The notes beneath the pieces were generated by a model. The model did no database searches. It saw only the letters and a program-made list of their open reading frames with translations, and had not been told where the DNA came from. A program made the translations under genes and the position numbers. From Clostridia bacterium (lineage in GTDB: Bacteria > Bacillota > Clostridia > Oscillospirales > Acutalibacteraceae), in NCBI GenBank assembly GCA_017503135.1, contig JAFVTQ010000004.1:124001-188000 (forward strand): DNA of 64,000 nt. The letters run 5' to 3'. Below, in pieces: positions 51,844-60,893 of this stretch (the stretch's first letter is position 1; every line of letters begins with the position of its first letter).

Positions 51844-53256
51844 ATGTCAGAATATATTTCAAGTATCTCCAATGAAGCTCTTTCAACATTATGCGAAGAA
51901 CTTCGTAAAAATTACCAAATTAACCCAGACTATTACAATCGTTTCGAAGTTAAAAGAGGACTTCGTAACTATGACGGTACAGGTGTGCTCGCAGGTCTTA
52001 CAAGAGTTTGTGCCGTTGAAGGTTATTACATAGATGACGGTGAAAAAGTTCCAAAGAATGGTCGTCTTATTTATCGTGGAATCAATATGACAGATATTGT
52101 TGAAAACTGCGAGAAAGAAAACCGTTTTGGTTATGAAGAAGTTGTCTGGCTTCTTCTTTTCGGCGCGCTTCCAACAAAAGAACAACTTACTTGGTTCAGA
52201 GATTTGTTAGCAGAGTGTCGCGAGCTTCCAGAAGACTTTATCGAAGATATGATTATGAAAGCTCCGTCACCAGATGTTATGAATAAGGCAGCACGAAGCG
52301 TATTAGCACTTTATTCATATGACCCAAATCCTGATGATACATCACCTGAAAATGTGCTTCGTCAGTGCATTCAGCTTATAGCACAAATGCCTGTTATTAT
52401 GACTGCTGCATATCAGGTTAAGCGTCGTGTATATGATAAAAAGAGTATGTATTTCCACCAAAATAAGAGAGAGTTGGGAACTGCAGAAAGCATTCTTCGT
52501 TCAATTCGTACAAACAAACAATTCACAGACGAAGAAGCAAAGCTTCTTGATATCTGTATGATTATCCACGCAGAGCACGGTGGTGGTAATAACTCAACAT
52601 TCACAACTCGTTGCGTTACATCAAGTGGCACAGATACTTATGCAGCAATCGCAGCAGGTATCGGCTCACTTAAAGGACCTCGTCATGGTGGCGCAAACAT
52701 TAAAGTTCATACGATGATTGAGAATATGAAAGAAAACATTTCAGATATTACAAATGAAGGTCAGGTTGCAGATTATCTTGCAAAGATTATGAGCAAAGAA
52801 GCAAATGACCATTCAGGTCTTGTTTACGGTATGGGTCACGCAGTTTATACTCTTTCTGACCCAAGAGCAGTTATTCTTCGTCGCTATGCTGAAAAATTCT
52901 CAAAAATTCACGGCAGAGAAGACGAGTTTAGACTTTTAAACCTTGTTGAAACACTTACCCCTGAACTTTTTGCAGGTCGTGGCAACAAAAAGAAAATCTG
53001 TGCTAATGTGGACCTTTATTCAGGGCTTGTTTATGATATGCTTGGTATTCCACAAGACCTTTTCACGCCACTCTTTATGACAGCAAGAATGGCAGGTTGG
53101 TCAGCTCACAGAATTGAAGAGCTTACAACAGGTGGCAGAATTATTCGTCCTGCTTATAAGAATGTAACAATTCCACGTGCCTATGTGCCGATGGAAGATA
53201 GAATTCTCAGAACAGATGGAATTCAAAAAGAATACATTCCAATTGAGGAAAGGTAA
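51844..53256 (+). CDS. gltA: Citrate synthase
   Basis: The enzyme condenses acetyl-CoA and oxaloacetate to citrate, probably for glutamate synthesis in this anaerobe. The ATG at 51844 follows AAGGAGG at good spacing. The 470 residues are longer than the common 370-430. Active-site elements are HAEHGGGNNSTFTTR, the SLKGPRHGGAN loop, GMGHAVYTLSDPR, and the aspartate in NVDLYSGLVYDMLGIP. This long form with an extended N-terminus is common in Clostridia. Aconitase and isocitrate dehydrogenase are not in the window. A membrane protein gene follows after 8 bases. Confidence 0.95.
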   Translation: MSEYISSISNEALSTLCEELRKNYQINPDYYNRFEVKRGLRNYDGTGVLAGLTRVCAVEGYYIDDGEKVPKNGRLIYRGINMTDIVENCEKENRFGYEEVVWLLLFGALPTKEQLTWFRDLLAECRELPEDFIEDMIMKAPSPDVMNKAARSVLALYSYDPNPDDTSPENVLRQCIQLIAQMPVIMTAAYQVKRRVYDKKSMYFHQNKRELGTAESILRSIRTNKQFTDEEAKLLDICMIIHAEHGGGNNSTFTTRCVTSSGTDTYAAIAAGIGSLKGPRHGGANIKVHTMIENMKENISDITNEGQVADYLAKIMSKEANDHSGLVYGMGHAVYTLSDPRAVILRRYAEKFSKIHGREDEFRLLNLVETLTPELFAGRGNKKKICANVDLYSGLVYDMLGIPQDLFTPLFMTARMAGWSAHRIEELTTGGRIIRPAYKNVTIPRAYVPMEDRILRTDGIQKEYIPIEER

Positions 53257-53264
53257 GAGAATTT

Positions 53265-54221
53265 ATGAAATTAACAGGAAAATTCGAAAAAATAAACCCA
53301 ATGTTATCTCTCTATATTGCATTTGGACTTATGGCAGTTGGCGTGATTTTCAGAATGTATCAGCTTCTCAATATAATTGAGAGTGACACAGGATTTTACA
53401 GAGTTCACGACTGGTCTATATATGTGATGTATGCACTTTGCGGTCTTGCAGTTGTTGTGCCTTATGTTCTCACAATGCTCGCAAAAAATGTTCCTGCGTC
53501 AAAGTCACCATTCAGAAAAGATATGCTTATGGCAGTTGGCTCGATTGTTTTTGCTGTTGGCATCGTGTTGGATGTTGTTTCATCTCTTTCAACATTTCTC
53601 CTCAACGCAAAAGGCTTTGCAGCAGCAGGACTTTCATTTATGGGTACAATCGACCAAGGTCAGGCACCATTGTTAATTGAAACAATATTCGGCGTTTTTG
53701 CAGCAATTTATATGCTCATTTTCGGTATTTCATATATTGACGGAAGAACAACTTATTCACAATATAAATTTATGGCAATCACACCACTTTTCTGGGCAAT
53801 GAGCAGAATAGTAGTGCGATTTGTGAGAAAAATAGCTTATGTGAATGTTTCTGATTTAATGCTTGAACTCTTTATGCTTGCATTTATGATGATTTTTCTT
53901 CTTAATTTTGCAAGAATTTCATCAGGTCTTGCAAACAGCAAAGCTATGAGAACAGTTTTTGCATCAGGTTTCGTAAGCATTTTCTTCTGCACAGTTACAA
54001 ACTTGCCAAGACTTTTAATGGTGCTCACTGCAAATGGCAAAGCACTTCCAGATGAATATCCATTCAGTCTTTGCGATTTAGGATTTGCAATTTTTGCATT
54101 TGCTTATATTATCAACGCTATGAAATATGCAAAAGAAAATGATGCATTAGAGCTTCTCGGTGAAGAAAATAAGAGTGAACCTGACATTATGGAAACTGAC
54201 GATAATTTTCTTTCGGAGTAA
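53265..54221 (+). CDS. Hypothetical integral membrane protein
   Basis: The 318-residue protein has about eight hydrophobic helices and a charged C-terminal tail (ENKSEPDIMETDDNF). It starts behind GAGGAAAGG, 8 bases after the citrate synthase stop, and is followed within 6 bases by an AEC transporter, so it belongs to the same transcript. Segments such as FWAMSRIVVRFVRKIAYVN and NLPRLLMVLTANGKALPDEY look like conserved loops. I recognise no family and cannot name a substrate. A role in transport or sensing is only a guess from topology. Confidence 0.75.
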   Translation: MKLTGKFEKINPMLSLYIAFGLMAVGVIFRMYQLLNIIESDTGFYRVHDWSIYVMYALCGLAVVVPYVLTMLAKNVPASKSPFRKDMLMAVGSIVFAVGIVLDVVSSLSTFLLNAKGFAAAGLSFMGTIDQGQAPLLIETIFGVFAAIYMLIFGISYIDGRTTYSQYKFMAITPLFWAMSRIVVRFVRKIAYVNVSDLMLELFMLAFMMIFLLNFARISSGLANSKAMRTVFASGFVSIFFCTVTNLPRLLMVLTANGKALPDEYPFSLCDLGFAIFAFAYIINAMKYAKENDALELLGEENKSEPDIMETDDNFLSE

Positions 54222-54227
54222 TGTTCT

Positions 54228-55172
54228 ATGCAGTTGTTTTTAAATAATGTTCTGACATCCTTTACACAGGTTGTCATACTCTTTTTAATTGCAATGGTGG
54301 GCTTTGTGTGTCACAAAATCGGTGTTTACACAGAAAAGGCATCAAGAATGACAACGGACTTGTTGTTCTATATTGTAGCCCCAGCAATTATCATTCGTTC
54401 CTTTGTGGGAATGGAATATAATAAAGATGCGCTAAAAGGCTTGTTTTTGGCACTTTTAGGTGGCATATTTTTTCACGTTTTAGGAATGGTCTTTGCAAAG
54501 ATATTCTTTAATAAAGGTGATAGAGAAACGGCTTGTATATTTAAATATGCGTCTTGCTATGGTAATGTGGGTTATATGGCGTTGCCTTTGGCACAAGCGG
54601 TTTTGGGCGATGAAGGCGTGTTCTATTGCTCAGTAATTCTCGTCCCATTCAATATTCTTTCATTTACTCACGGTGTGAGTGTAATGCAGAAAAAAGAAGA
54701 AAAGGGTGGATTCAACCTTAAAAAACTTATCATTAACCCAGGTGTTATCGGTGTTTGTTTAGGACTTCCACTTTTCCTTTTGCAGATAAAATTACCCGAT
54801 GTTATTTATCAACCTGTTTCATACCTTGCAGACCTTAACACACCCCTTGCAATGGTTATGTTCGGAACATATTTAGCATCAGCAGACTGGAAAACTTTGT
54901 TTTCTGATAAAAGAATTTTTGGCTCTGCTGCTTTAAAAATTATTTTAATGCCACTTATCACAATCGGTGCATTAAAGCTTTTCGGCTTTGGTGGCACATT
55001 GTTGGTTGCTTGTGTGCTCAGTGCATCTGCACCAACTGCAAGCAATACAGTTATGTTTGCTGCAAAATTTGACAGAGATACAGCACTCGCTTCAAAGGTT
55101 ACATCCTTTGTCAGTGTGCTCTCAATTTTAACAATGCCTGTAATGATTGCAATCGCGCAAATGTTACAGTAA
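54228..55172 (+). CDS. AEC-family transporter
   Basis: Auxin-efflux-carrier (AEC) family members in bacteria move organic acids such as malate. The 314-residue protein has ten hydrophobic helices in two inverted halves, with the conserved starts FLIAMVGFVCHKIGVYTEKAS and TTDLLFYIVAPAIIIRSF split across the first repeat, and TPLAMVMFGTYLA before the second. The discontinuous-helix proline/asparagine region reads SASAPTASNTVMFA. It lies in a run with citrate synthase, so a di- or tricarboxylate could be its substrate. This is inference from position. Confidence 0.88.
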   Translation: MQLFLNNVLTSFTQVVILFLIAMVGFVCHKIGVYTEKASRMTTDLLFYIVAPAIIIRSFVGMEYNKDALKGLFLALLGGIFFHVLGMVFAKIFFNKGDRETACIFKYASCYGNVGYMALPLAQAVLGDEGVFYCSVILVPFNILSFTHGVSVMQKKEEKGGFNLKKLIINPGVIGVCLGLPLFLLQIKLPDVIYQPVSYLADLNTPLAMVMFGTYLASADWKTLFSDKRIFGSAALKIILMPLITIGALKLFGFGGTLLVACVLSASAPTASNTVMFAAKFDRDTALASKVTSFVSVLSILTMPVMIAIAQMLQ

Positions 55173-55190
55173 TAAAAAGGAGTGATTAGT

Positions 55191-55517
55191 TTGAAACTTA
55201 TCGTTGCTATTATCAATAATGATGATGCTAATGCCGTTATGAATGCTGTTACAAAAGCAGGTTATTCGGCAACACGACTTTCTACAACAGGTGGATTTTT
55301 AAGAGCAGGGAATGTTACTCTTCTCTTGGGTGTTGAAAATAACAAGGTTGATGAAGTGATTAACATTATTGGTGAATACAGTAAACAACGCAAACAAATC
55401 ACCCCTGTTAACACTACATATATCGGTGAATCAATGCTTTCTTCAATGCCCGTTGAAGTGACCGTTGGTGGAGCAACAATTTTCGTTCTTGATGTGGAGC
55501 AGTTTTATAAGATATGA
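55191..55517 (+). CDS. darA: Cyclic di-AMP receptor DarA (PstA/YaaQ)
   Basis: DarA is a PII-like trimer that binds c-di-AMP. The start is the TTG at 55191, 8 bases after AAGGAG; a GTG within that site is too close. The 108-residue protein begins MKLIVAIINNDDA, matching the family N-terminus, and carries TRLSTTGGFLRAGNVTLLLGVE, the loop that contacts the nucleotide. Its last codons overlap holB by 4 bases. The order darA-holB-ricT is the conserved yaaQ-holB-yaaT arrangement of Bacillus, without yaaR. Confidence 0.94.
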   Translation: MKLIVAIINNDDANAVMNAVTKAGYSATRLSTTGGFLRAGNVTLLLGVENNKVDEVINIIGEYSKQRKQITPVNTTYIGESMLSSMPVEVTVGGATIFVLDVEQFYKI

Positions 55518-56383
55518 CAGATTCTAAAATGGAAAAAGTGAATATGCTTTATGAAACAGTTGCGCAGTCTGTGAGTCAGGGTAACTTTCCACATGGTGTT
55601 TTGGTGGAATGTGAAAACGAGCAGGACGGTGTCGACTTTGCTCACTATATCGCAAATTGCCTTGTGTGTCGAGGGGAGACAAAGCCTTGCCTTAAATGTG
55701 CCGACTGTTTGAAAGCAGAAAAGGGTGGGCATCCGGATATTTTTGAAACAGATGGTGTTAAGGGTAAAAGCAAGAATTTTACTGTTGATGCTGTCCGTGA
55801 AATCCGCAGTAATGCTTTTATTGTTCCAAATGAGAGCGATAAAAAGATATATATTCTTAAAAACGGACAAAATATGAATGAGCAAGCACAGAATGCGCTA
55901 CTCAAAATTCTTGAAGAACCACCAACTTATGTTTTCTTCATAATCGTCACAACATCAAGAAGCACAATGCTTGAAACTGTTTTGTCGCGTGTGCAGACTT
56001 ATTCAATTCTAAGTGACGAAGTTAAAATAAGTGAAAAAGAAGAAAATGCAGTTAATAGTTTTGTTGATGCACTACTCAGTGTTGACGAATTAAAGCTTAT
56101 GGAAGCAACTGCTGTTTTTCAAAAGAATAATCAGTTCGCAAAATCAGTTATAATGCTTCTTTCTGAAGTGTTCCGTGACGCTCTTGTTAAAAAGAGTGGT
56201 TACACAAGAGAGATGCTTTTTCCTGAACAGGTGAATGCTTTGTGTATGGCTCTCACGTCAAAAAGCTTGCTACAGCTTGTGTCTGTCTGTGACAAGCTGA
56301 TTGAAGCAGTTGACAGAAACTGCAATAACAATCTTTTACTTGTGAGAATGTGTTATGAATTTAAAGAGGCTATCGGAAGATAG
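55514..56383 (+). CDS. holB: DNA polymerase III delta-prime subunit
   Basis: HolB is part of the clamp loader that places the sliding clamp on DNA. The 289 residues are short but within range for Clostridia. Visible are the degenerate nucleotide-binding region HGVLVECENEQD, the zinc-binding cysteines in CLVCRGETKPCLKCADC, KIYILKNGQNMNEQAQNALLK and LEEPPTYVFF, and the SRVQTY arginine-finger block. It is translationally coupled to darA (4-base overlap) and followed after 21 bases by ricT. Confidence 0.93.
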   Translation: MTDSKMEKVNMLYETVAQSVSQGNFPHGVLVECENEQDGVDFAHYIANCLVCRGETKPCLKCADCLKAEKGGHPDIFETDGVKGKSKNFTVDAVREIRSNAFIVPNESDKKIYILKNGQNMNEQAQNALLKILEEPPTYVFFIIVTTSRSTMLETVLSRVQTYSILSDEVKISEKEENAVNSFVDALLSVDELKLMEATAVFQKNNQFAKSVIMLLSEVFRDALVKKSGYTREMLFPEQVNALCMALTSKSLLQLVSVCDKLIEAVDRNCNNNLLLVRMCYEFKEAIGR

Positions 56384-56404
56384 ATTTAATATAGGAGAAA
56401 ATTT

Positions 56405-57268
56405 ATGATTGAAACTGTTGGAATCAGATTTAAAGACGGTGGCAAAATCTATGATTTTGATGCCGATGGTAAAAATTTCGAAAAAGGTGATTATGCCATA
56501 GTTGAAACAGTTCGTGGAATGGAATGCGGACTTGTTGCAAAGGCAAATCATAAAACAAATGAAGACGATATTACCAAACCACTTAAAAAGGTTATCCGTG
56601 CAGCAACAGAAGAAGATGTGAAAACTCTTGCAGAAAATAAAGAAAAAGAGAAAGAAGCATTTAAAATCTGTGAAGGCAAAATCGAAGCACATGGACTTGA
56701 TATGAATTTGGTTGATGTTGAATATACTTTTGACAGAAGCAAATTGCTTTTCTATTTCACAGCTGACGGCAGAGTTGACTTCCGTGAACTTGTAAAAGAC
56801 TTGGCATCTGCTTTCAGAACAAGAATTGAGCTTCGTCAGATTGGCGTTCGTGACGAATCTCGTATGGTTGGTGGATTTGGTATCTGTGGCAGACCATTTT
56901 GCTGTAACACATTCTTAAATGACTTTCAACCTGTTTCAATTAAAATGGCAAAAGAACAAGGCTTGTCACTTAACCCAACAAAAATTAGCGGTACTTGTGG
57001 CAGACTTATGTGTTGCTTAAAATATGAGCAAGACACTTATGAGCATCTTTTAAGAGTAACACCAAAGGTTGGCGCAATCGTTGATACACCAGACGGAAAA
57101 GGCAAGGTAATCGAAAATAACCTGATTACAGGAATGCTCAAGGTTACGTTAGACCGTCGTCCTGATGCAGCACCACTTATTATTCACAGACATCAGGTGA
57201 AAATCCTAAAAGATGCAAGAATTAATGTTTCAAAAGAAGAATTAGAAGCACTTAAAGGAATTGAATAA
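56405..57268 (+). CDS. ricT: PSP1-domain protein RicT (YaaT)
   Basis: RicT forms, with RicA and RicF, a complex that in Bacillus carries iron-sulfur clusters and is needed for RNase Y specificity, competence, biofilm and sporulation. The 287-residue protein has the PSP1 domain (TFDRSKLLFYFTADGRVDFR region, here cited in part) and the cysteine block GGFGICGRPFCCNTFL followed by GTCGRLMCCLKYE, which supplies the cluster ligands. It is the last gene of the citrate synthase to ricT run; a separate promoter for the ferredoxin follows. Confidence 0.93.
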   Translation: MIETVGIRFKDGGKIYDFDADGKNFEKGDYAIVETVRGMECGLVAKANHKTNEDDITKPLKKVIRAATEEDVKTLAENKEKEKEAFKICEGKIEAHGLDMNLVDVEYTFDRSKLLFYFTADGRVDFRELVKDLASAFRTRIELRQIGVRDESRMVGGFGICGRPFCCNTFLNDFQPVSIKMAKEQGLSLNPTKISGTCGRLMCCLKYEQDTYEHLLRVTPKVGAIVDTPDGKGKVIENNLITGMLKVTLDRRPDAAPLIIHRHQVKILKDARINVSKEELEALKGIE

Positions 57269-57276
57269 TTTAGTAC

Positions 57277-57304
57277 TTGATTTTTGAGAATTATATGTTA
57301 CAAT
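57277..57304 (+). promoter_or_regulatory. Promoter of the ferredoxin gene
   Basis: TTGATT (57277-57282) and TACAAT (57299-57304) are 16 bases apart, about 35 bases before the start. Confidence 0.6.
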
Positions 57305-57338
57305 GTAAACATAAATAATAAAGGGAGGGTACATAACC

Positions 57339-57509
57339 ATGGCATACAGAATTACTGATGATTGCATTTCATGCGGCGCTTGCGCAGCTGATTGCCCAGT
57401 TGAGGCTATTTCTGAAGGAGACGGCATCTATGTAATCGACGCTGATACATGCATCGATTGTGGTGCTTGTGCAGATAGCTGCCCAGTTTCAGCTCCAGTT
57501 GCTGACTAA
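57339..57509 (+). CDS. 2[4Fe-4S] clostridial ferredoxin
   Basis: This 56-residue protein is the classical small electron carrier. It has two cluster motifs, CISCGACAADCP and CIDCGACADSCP, with the typical near-symmetry of the two halves. The start ATG lies 9 bases after AAGGGAGGG. It has its own promoter and a strong bidirectional terminator. It is a likely electron partner for the aldehyde:ferredoxin oxidoreductase encoded at 32 kb and for pyruvate:ferredoxin oxidoreductase, which is not in the window. Confidence 0.97.
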   Translation: MAYRITDDCISCGACAADCPVEAISEGDGIYVIDADTCIDCGACADSCPVSAPVAD

Positions 57510-57520
57510 TTTAAAGTTAT

Positions 57521-57560
57521 AAAAAATGAACCATCGATTTTTCGATGGTTCTTTTTTATT
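57521..57560. terminator. Bidirectional terminator between ferredoxin and hslO
   Basis: The stem GAACCATCGA/TCGATGGTTC is flanked by A6 and T6, between convergent genes. Confidence 0.93.
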
Positions 57561-57564
57561 GGAT

Positions 57565-58446
57565 TTATTTTGTTGCTTCTTTTAAAAGCTTTAAAATCTT
57601 TTCTCTTGAAAAATTATATTTCGTATTACAGAAATGGCAAACAACTTCTGTGTTTTCATCTTCTGCCATTTCTCGAAGTCCATCTTCGCCTGCACCGATA
57701 AGCGCCTTTGTAACTCTCTCTACACTACAATCGCATTTATATGAAATTTCTTGTCTGTCAAGGAATTGCATATTAAATTCAGGTAAAACCTTTTCACAAA
57801 TCTGTTCAGGAGTGAGCCCTTCTGCAAGCATTGTTGTAACAGGTTTAATATTTTCTAATCCTTTTTCAACAAGTGAAATGGTTTGCTCATCTGCGGTAGG
57901 GAGCAACTGAATTAAAAATCCACCTGCTAAAAGCACATTTTCAGTTTCAGGGTCAACCAATACACCGAGAGCGCAAACTGTTGGAGTCTGTTCACTTGTG
58001 AAATAATATGCAGTAATGTCTTCTGCAACTTCACCTGAAACTACGGGAATTTGTGCACAATATGGCTCTTTGAGCCCCAAGTCTTTGATAACAGTTAGGA
58101 AACCATCTTTGCCAATAGCTCCCGAAACATCAAGCTTACCTTTTGCATTCAATGGCAACTGAACATTTCTGTCGCCGATATACCCTTTAACCTGACCTTT
58201 TGAGTTTGCAACTGCAACAACAGGGGATGCAGGGCCACTTCCGTTCATTTTAATGGTAAGAGTGTCTTTGTCACCTTTGAGAAGTACACCCATCATACCA
58301 GCAGCTGTTATAAGTCTGCCAAGGGCCGCAGAACACACTTTTGATGTCTGGTGGATATTCTGCATCTCTTGAACCATTTCAGTTGAATTAACGGCTAAAA
58401 CATAGAGTGTACCGTCTTCTGAAATCATTCTAACAAGTTCGTTCAT
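57565..58446 (-). CDS. hslO: Redox-regulated chaperone Hsp33
   Basis: Hsp33 holds unfolding proteins under oxidative stress and is switched on when its zinc-bound cysteines are oxidised. The 293 residues show the N-terminal holdase domain (MNGSGPASPVVAVANSKG, DRNVQLPLNAKGKLDVSGAI cited in part) and the C-terminal switch with KCDCS and CHFC, the CxC...CxxC zinc site. The start overlaps the upstream methyltransferase stop by 4 bases, so it is third in an operon with yerC and that methyltransferase. Confidence 0.95.
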   Translation of the reverse strand: MNELVRMISEDGTLYVLAVNSTEMVQEMQNIHQTSKVCSAALGRLITAAGMMGVLLKGDKDTLTIKMNGSGPASPVVAVANSKGQVKGYIGDRNVQLPLNAKGKLDVSGAIGKDGFLTVIKDLGLKEPYCAQIPVVSGEVAEDITAYYFTSEQTPTVCALGVLVDPETENVLLAGGFLIQLLPTADEQTISLVEKGLENIKPVTTMLAEGLTPEQICEKVLPEFNMQFLDRQEISYKCDCSVERVTKALIGAGEDGLREMAEDENTEVVCHFCNTKYNFSREKILKLLKEATK

Positions 58447-59216
58447 TTTAATTCATCCTTAAAAATTGTTTTAGTCTTTTTTGCTACAAAAGTAACTCTT
58501 TGTGAGTCATAAGTCACTTCGTTGTCTGTGTAATCATCGTAGCATCCTAAAAGCTCAAATCCGCAATCATTGAGCATTTCAATAATTGTGCAGATATCGT
58601 ATGAGTACTCTGAAAATGCTTCGTTATATCTTTGATAGTTGTCGTCATCTTCATTTTTGATGAAGAAATCAAGTTCAATGTCAGTTTTGAAATTTTTATC
58701 GTCATAACTATTGTGCCAGATGCAATAAACCTCATCCATATCATAGAAGAAAACATTGTCACCAAGAATTTTCTTGTGTTTATATGGTGTATTCATATCA
58801 AAAACAAAAATGCCACCCATATTCATAAAAAGAGAAATTCTCTTGAAGGTCTCTTGCACCTTGTCAAGACTGTCAATGTGGTTTATTGTGTCAAGACTTG
58901 ACACAGCGCAGTCAATTGTGCCATATAAATCAAGATTTTCACCACTCTGACAAAGAAAGATAGCAGGGGAGTTGAGTTCATATTTTTTCTCATTGGCAAT
59001 GCTAAGCATATCTTCACTTGGGTCAACACCGATAATCTCATAACCCTTTTCTTCAAGCATAAATGAGAGTGTACCAGTGCCACAACCTAAATCAAGCAAA
59101 AGCCCCCCGTTTATCCCGTTCTGAGATAACAGAGAGCATATTCTGTCTGTCATTTGTTGATAATCTACATTATCGGTCAAAATATCATAGACCGATGAAA
59201 AAATATCATAACTCAT
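58443..59216 (-). CDS. Class I SAM-dependent methyltransferase
   Basis: The 257-residue protein has motif I LLLDLGCGTGTLSFML, motif II EIIGVDPSEDML, and AVSSLDTINHI after it, the layout of small class I methyltransferases. It begins YDIFSSVYDILTDNVDY, the start seen in many Firmicutes members annotated only as methyltransferases. It is coupled by 4-base overlaps to both yerC-like and hslO neighbours. The substrate is not evident. Confidence 0.88.
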   Translation of the reverse strand: MSYDIFSSVYDILTDNVDYQQMTDRICSLLSQNGINGGLLLDLGCGTGTLSFMLEEKGYEIIGVDPSEDMLSIANEKKYELNSPAIFLCQSGENLDLYGTIDCAVSSLDTINHIDSLDKVQETFKRISLFMNMGGIFVFDMNTPYKHKKILGDNVFFYDMDEVYCIWHNSYDDKNFKTDIELDFFIKNEDDDNYQRYNEAFSEYSYDICTIIEMLNDCGFELLGCYDDYTDNEVTYDSQRVTFVAKKTKTIFKDELK

Positions 59217-59500
59217 TTCTTAAGTCTTCCAAAAACAGTATCGTAACCGTCAGCACCATATTGAAGGCTTCTGTTTACACGGCTGATTGTTGCAGTTGAT
59301 GCACCTGTTTCAGCAACAATATCATTATAAACTTTCTTTTCTGTGAGCATTTTTGCAACAACACAGCGTTGAGCCATTGAATGAAACTCAGTTAATGTGC
59401 AAAGGTCCTCAAAGAAGTTATAGCATTCTTCTTCGTTTTTAAGTTGCATAATGCACTGAACAAGAAAATCTGTATTTTCATTTTTAAATGTCTTTTTCAT
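59213..59500 (-). CDS. TrpR-like regulator YerC/YecD
   Basis: The 95-residue protein matches the YerC/YecD family of small TrpR-fold DNA-binding proteins. The helix-turn-helix reads YNDIVAETGASTATISRVNRS, preceded by LTEFHSMAQRCVVAKML. The family resembles the Trp repressor but its ligand is not established in most Firmicutes. It heads an operon with a methyltransferase and hslO. A link to the lone T-box-controlled trpB at 1 kb is possible only in theory, because Trp control there is explained by the T-box. Confidence 0.88.
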   Translation of the reverse strand: MKKTFKNENTDFLVQCIMQLKNEEECYNFFEDLCTLTEFHSMAQRCVVAKMLTEKKVYNDIVAETGASTATISRVNRSLQYGADGYDTVFGRLKK

Positions 59501-59570
59501 AATGTATAAAACCTCCGTGGATTCTTACATTAACATTTTAACACATTAAAACCCGAAAGTAAACCACTTT

Positions 59571-60470
59571 TTATAAAAATAAGTGTAAAATGATTCCGGG
59601 AATAACTGAACATAAATAAAGAATACCTAAAATCTTAAGATTTTCTTTTGCTTTTTTCTTGTTGCGGAATAGAATAAGTAATCCTGCGCCCGCGTTTGTG
59701 CAAAGTCCTGCAATGAGTGAACCAAAACTGAGCGTACCACTTATATAAAGCTGTGTGAGCAAAATTGACGATGCACAGTTAGGTATAAACCCTATAATTG
59801 CCGACAGAAATGGCTGAAAAACAGATTCTGAAAGCAAAAGGTGAGAGAATGTGTCAATGCCTATAAAAGCTACAAAAAGGTCAATTATAAGGGTAAATAA
59901 AAGTAAAAATCCAAAAACTTTAATTGTATGGATTAAGGCTGGACGCAATACTCCACTTTCTTCATCACAACCACAATGGTCTTGCTCACAAAGGTCATGA
60001 GAATGGTGATGATGAGAGTGATGGTGCTTTTTCTCAATGAAATAAATAATATAACCACAAATAAGAGCGATAATTATTTTTGTAACAAGCAGTTTGAAAA
60101 TCTCAAAAACACCATTATGTGCAGTAGCAAGAAGAATAATCGCTTCGTCAGATGTGGCAAGAAAAACTGCAATAAGAGTGCCAAGCGTGATAATACCACT
60201 TGAATAAAGGTTTGCACTCATTACTGAAAATCCACATTGTGGCACACAGCCTAAAACGGTGCCGATAAGTGGACCTGCAATACCTGTTCGAGTGAAAATA
60301 TGCTTGATTTTATCCTGCGCTCTGTGTTCTAAAAATTCAATTACTAAAAAGGCAAGAAACAAAAAGGGGAGAGCTTTGAGAGTATCAAGAACAGCGTCAA
60401 GAAGAATATCAAAAATACCGTTAAATGAAAAAACAGGCACTTCCACGTGTGCGTGTAAAAATGTTGTCAT
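59571..60470 (-). CDS. Ten-helix heavy-metal/manganese exporter (ArsP_2-like)
   Basis: The ATG at 60470 uses the last base of the fur-family stop codon and follows AAGGAG, so expression is coupled to the regulator. The 299-residue permease has about ten helices in two repeats, each with a polar motif (GCVPQCGFSVMSANLYSSG and GFIPNCASSILLTQLYISG), and a His/Cys-rich cytosolic loop (HHHSHHHHSHDLCEQDHCGC) suited to metal binding. It matches the family annotated as putative manganese or arsenic transporters. The metal is unknown; zinc, manganese or copper all fit the loop. Confidence 0.82.
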   Translation of the reverse strand: MTTFLHAHVEVPVFSFNGIFDILLDAVLDTLKALPFLFLAFLVIEFLEHRAQDKIKHIFTRTGIAGPLIGTVLGCVPQCGFSVMSANLYSSGIITLGTLIAVFLATSDEAIILLATAHNGVFEIFKLLVTKIIIALICGYIIYFIEKKHHHSHHHHSHDLCEQDHCGCDEESGVLRPALIHTIKVFGFLLLFTLIIDLFVAFIGIDTFSHLLLSESVFQPFLSAIIGFIPNCASSILLTQLYISGTLSFGSLIAGLCTNAGAGLLILFRNKKKAKENLKILGILYLCSVIPGIILHLFL

Positions 60471-60871
60471 TATACTTTCTCCTTTACGCAAGATTTACAA
60501 GTGCCATAAAGCACAGTCTTTGAACCATCTATGGTGAATTGATGGTCTGAAAATATATGAGCAGAGAGCTTATCAAGAAAATCACATTCTGTGTGAATAA
60601 GCTTGCCACAACCTGAACATTTAAGGTGATAGTGATTATGACAATGCTCGTCGTTATATTGATAGCAACAAGCCCCATTTTCACCCACAATGAATTTTCG
60701 CACTTTACCCATTTCAACAAGCTTGTCTAACTGACGATAAACAGTAGTTCTTCCAATCTTTTCGCCCTTTGAAACAAGTGCAAAATAAACATCTTCTGCC
60801 GAAAAATGTTTTTCAGTGTTTTCCTTTAAAAATGCGTCAACCAGACGGCTCTGCTTTGTTTCGTATCCCAT
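60470..60871 (-). CDS. Fur-family metalloregulator
   Basis: The chosen start is the ATG at 60871 (MGYETKQSRLVDAFL), after GTGGTGA. An ATG at 60910 lies at the promoter and operator and is probably before the transcript start. The 133-residue protein has the winged helix (FSAEDVYFALVSKGEKIGRTTVYRQLDKL cited in part), the metal site HCHNHYHLKC, and structural zinc pairs CSGC and CKSC. It controls itself and the coupled metal exporter. Which of Fur, Zur, PerR or Mur it is cannot be told from the sequence; coupling to an exporter argues for a metal-efflux role. Confidence 0.9.
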   Translation of the reverse strand: MGYETKQSRLVDAFLKENTEKHFSAEDVYFALVSKGEKIGRTTVYRQLDKLVEMGKVRKFIVGENGACCYQYNDEHCHNHYHLKCSGCGKLIHTECDFLDKLSAHIFSDHQFTIDGSKTVLYGTCKSCVKEKV

Positions 60872-60893
60872 ATCATTCACCACACATTTGAAT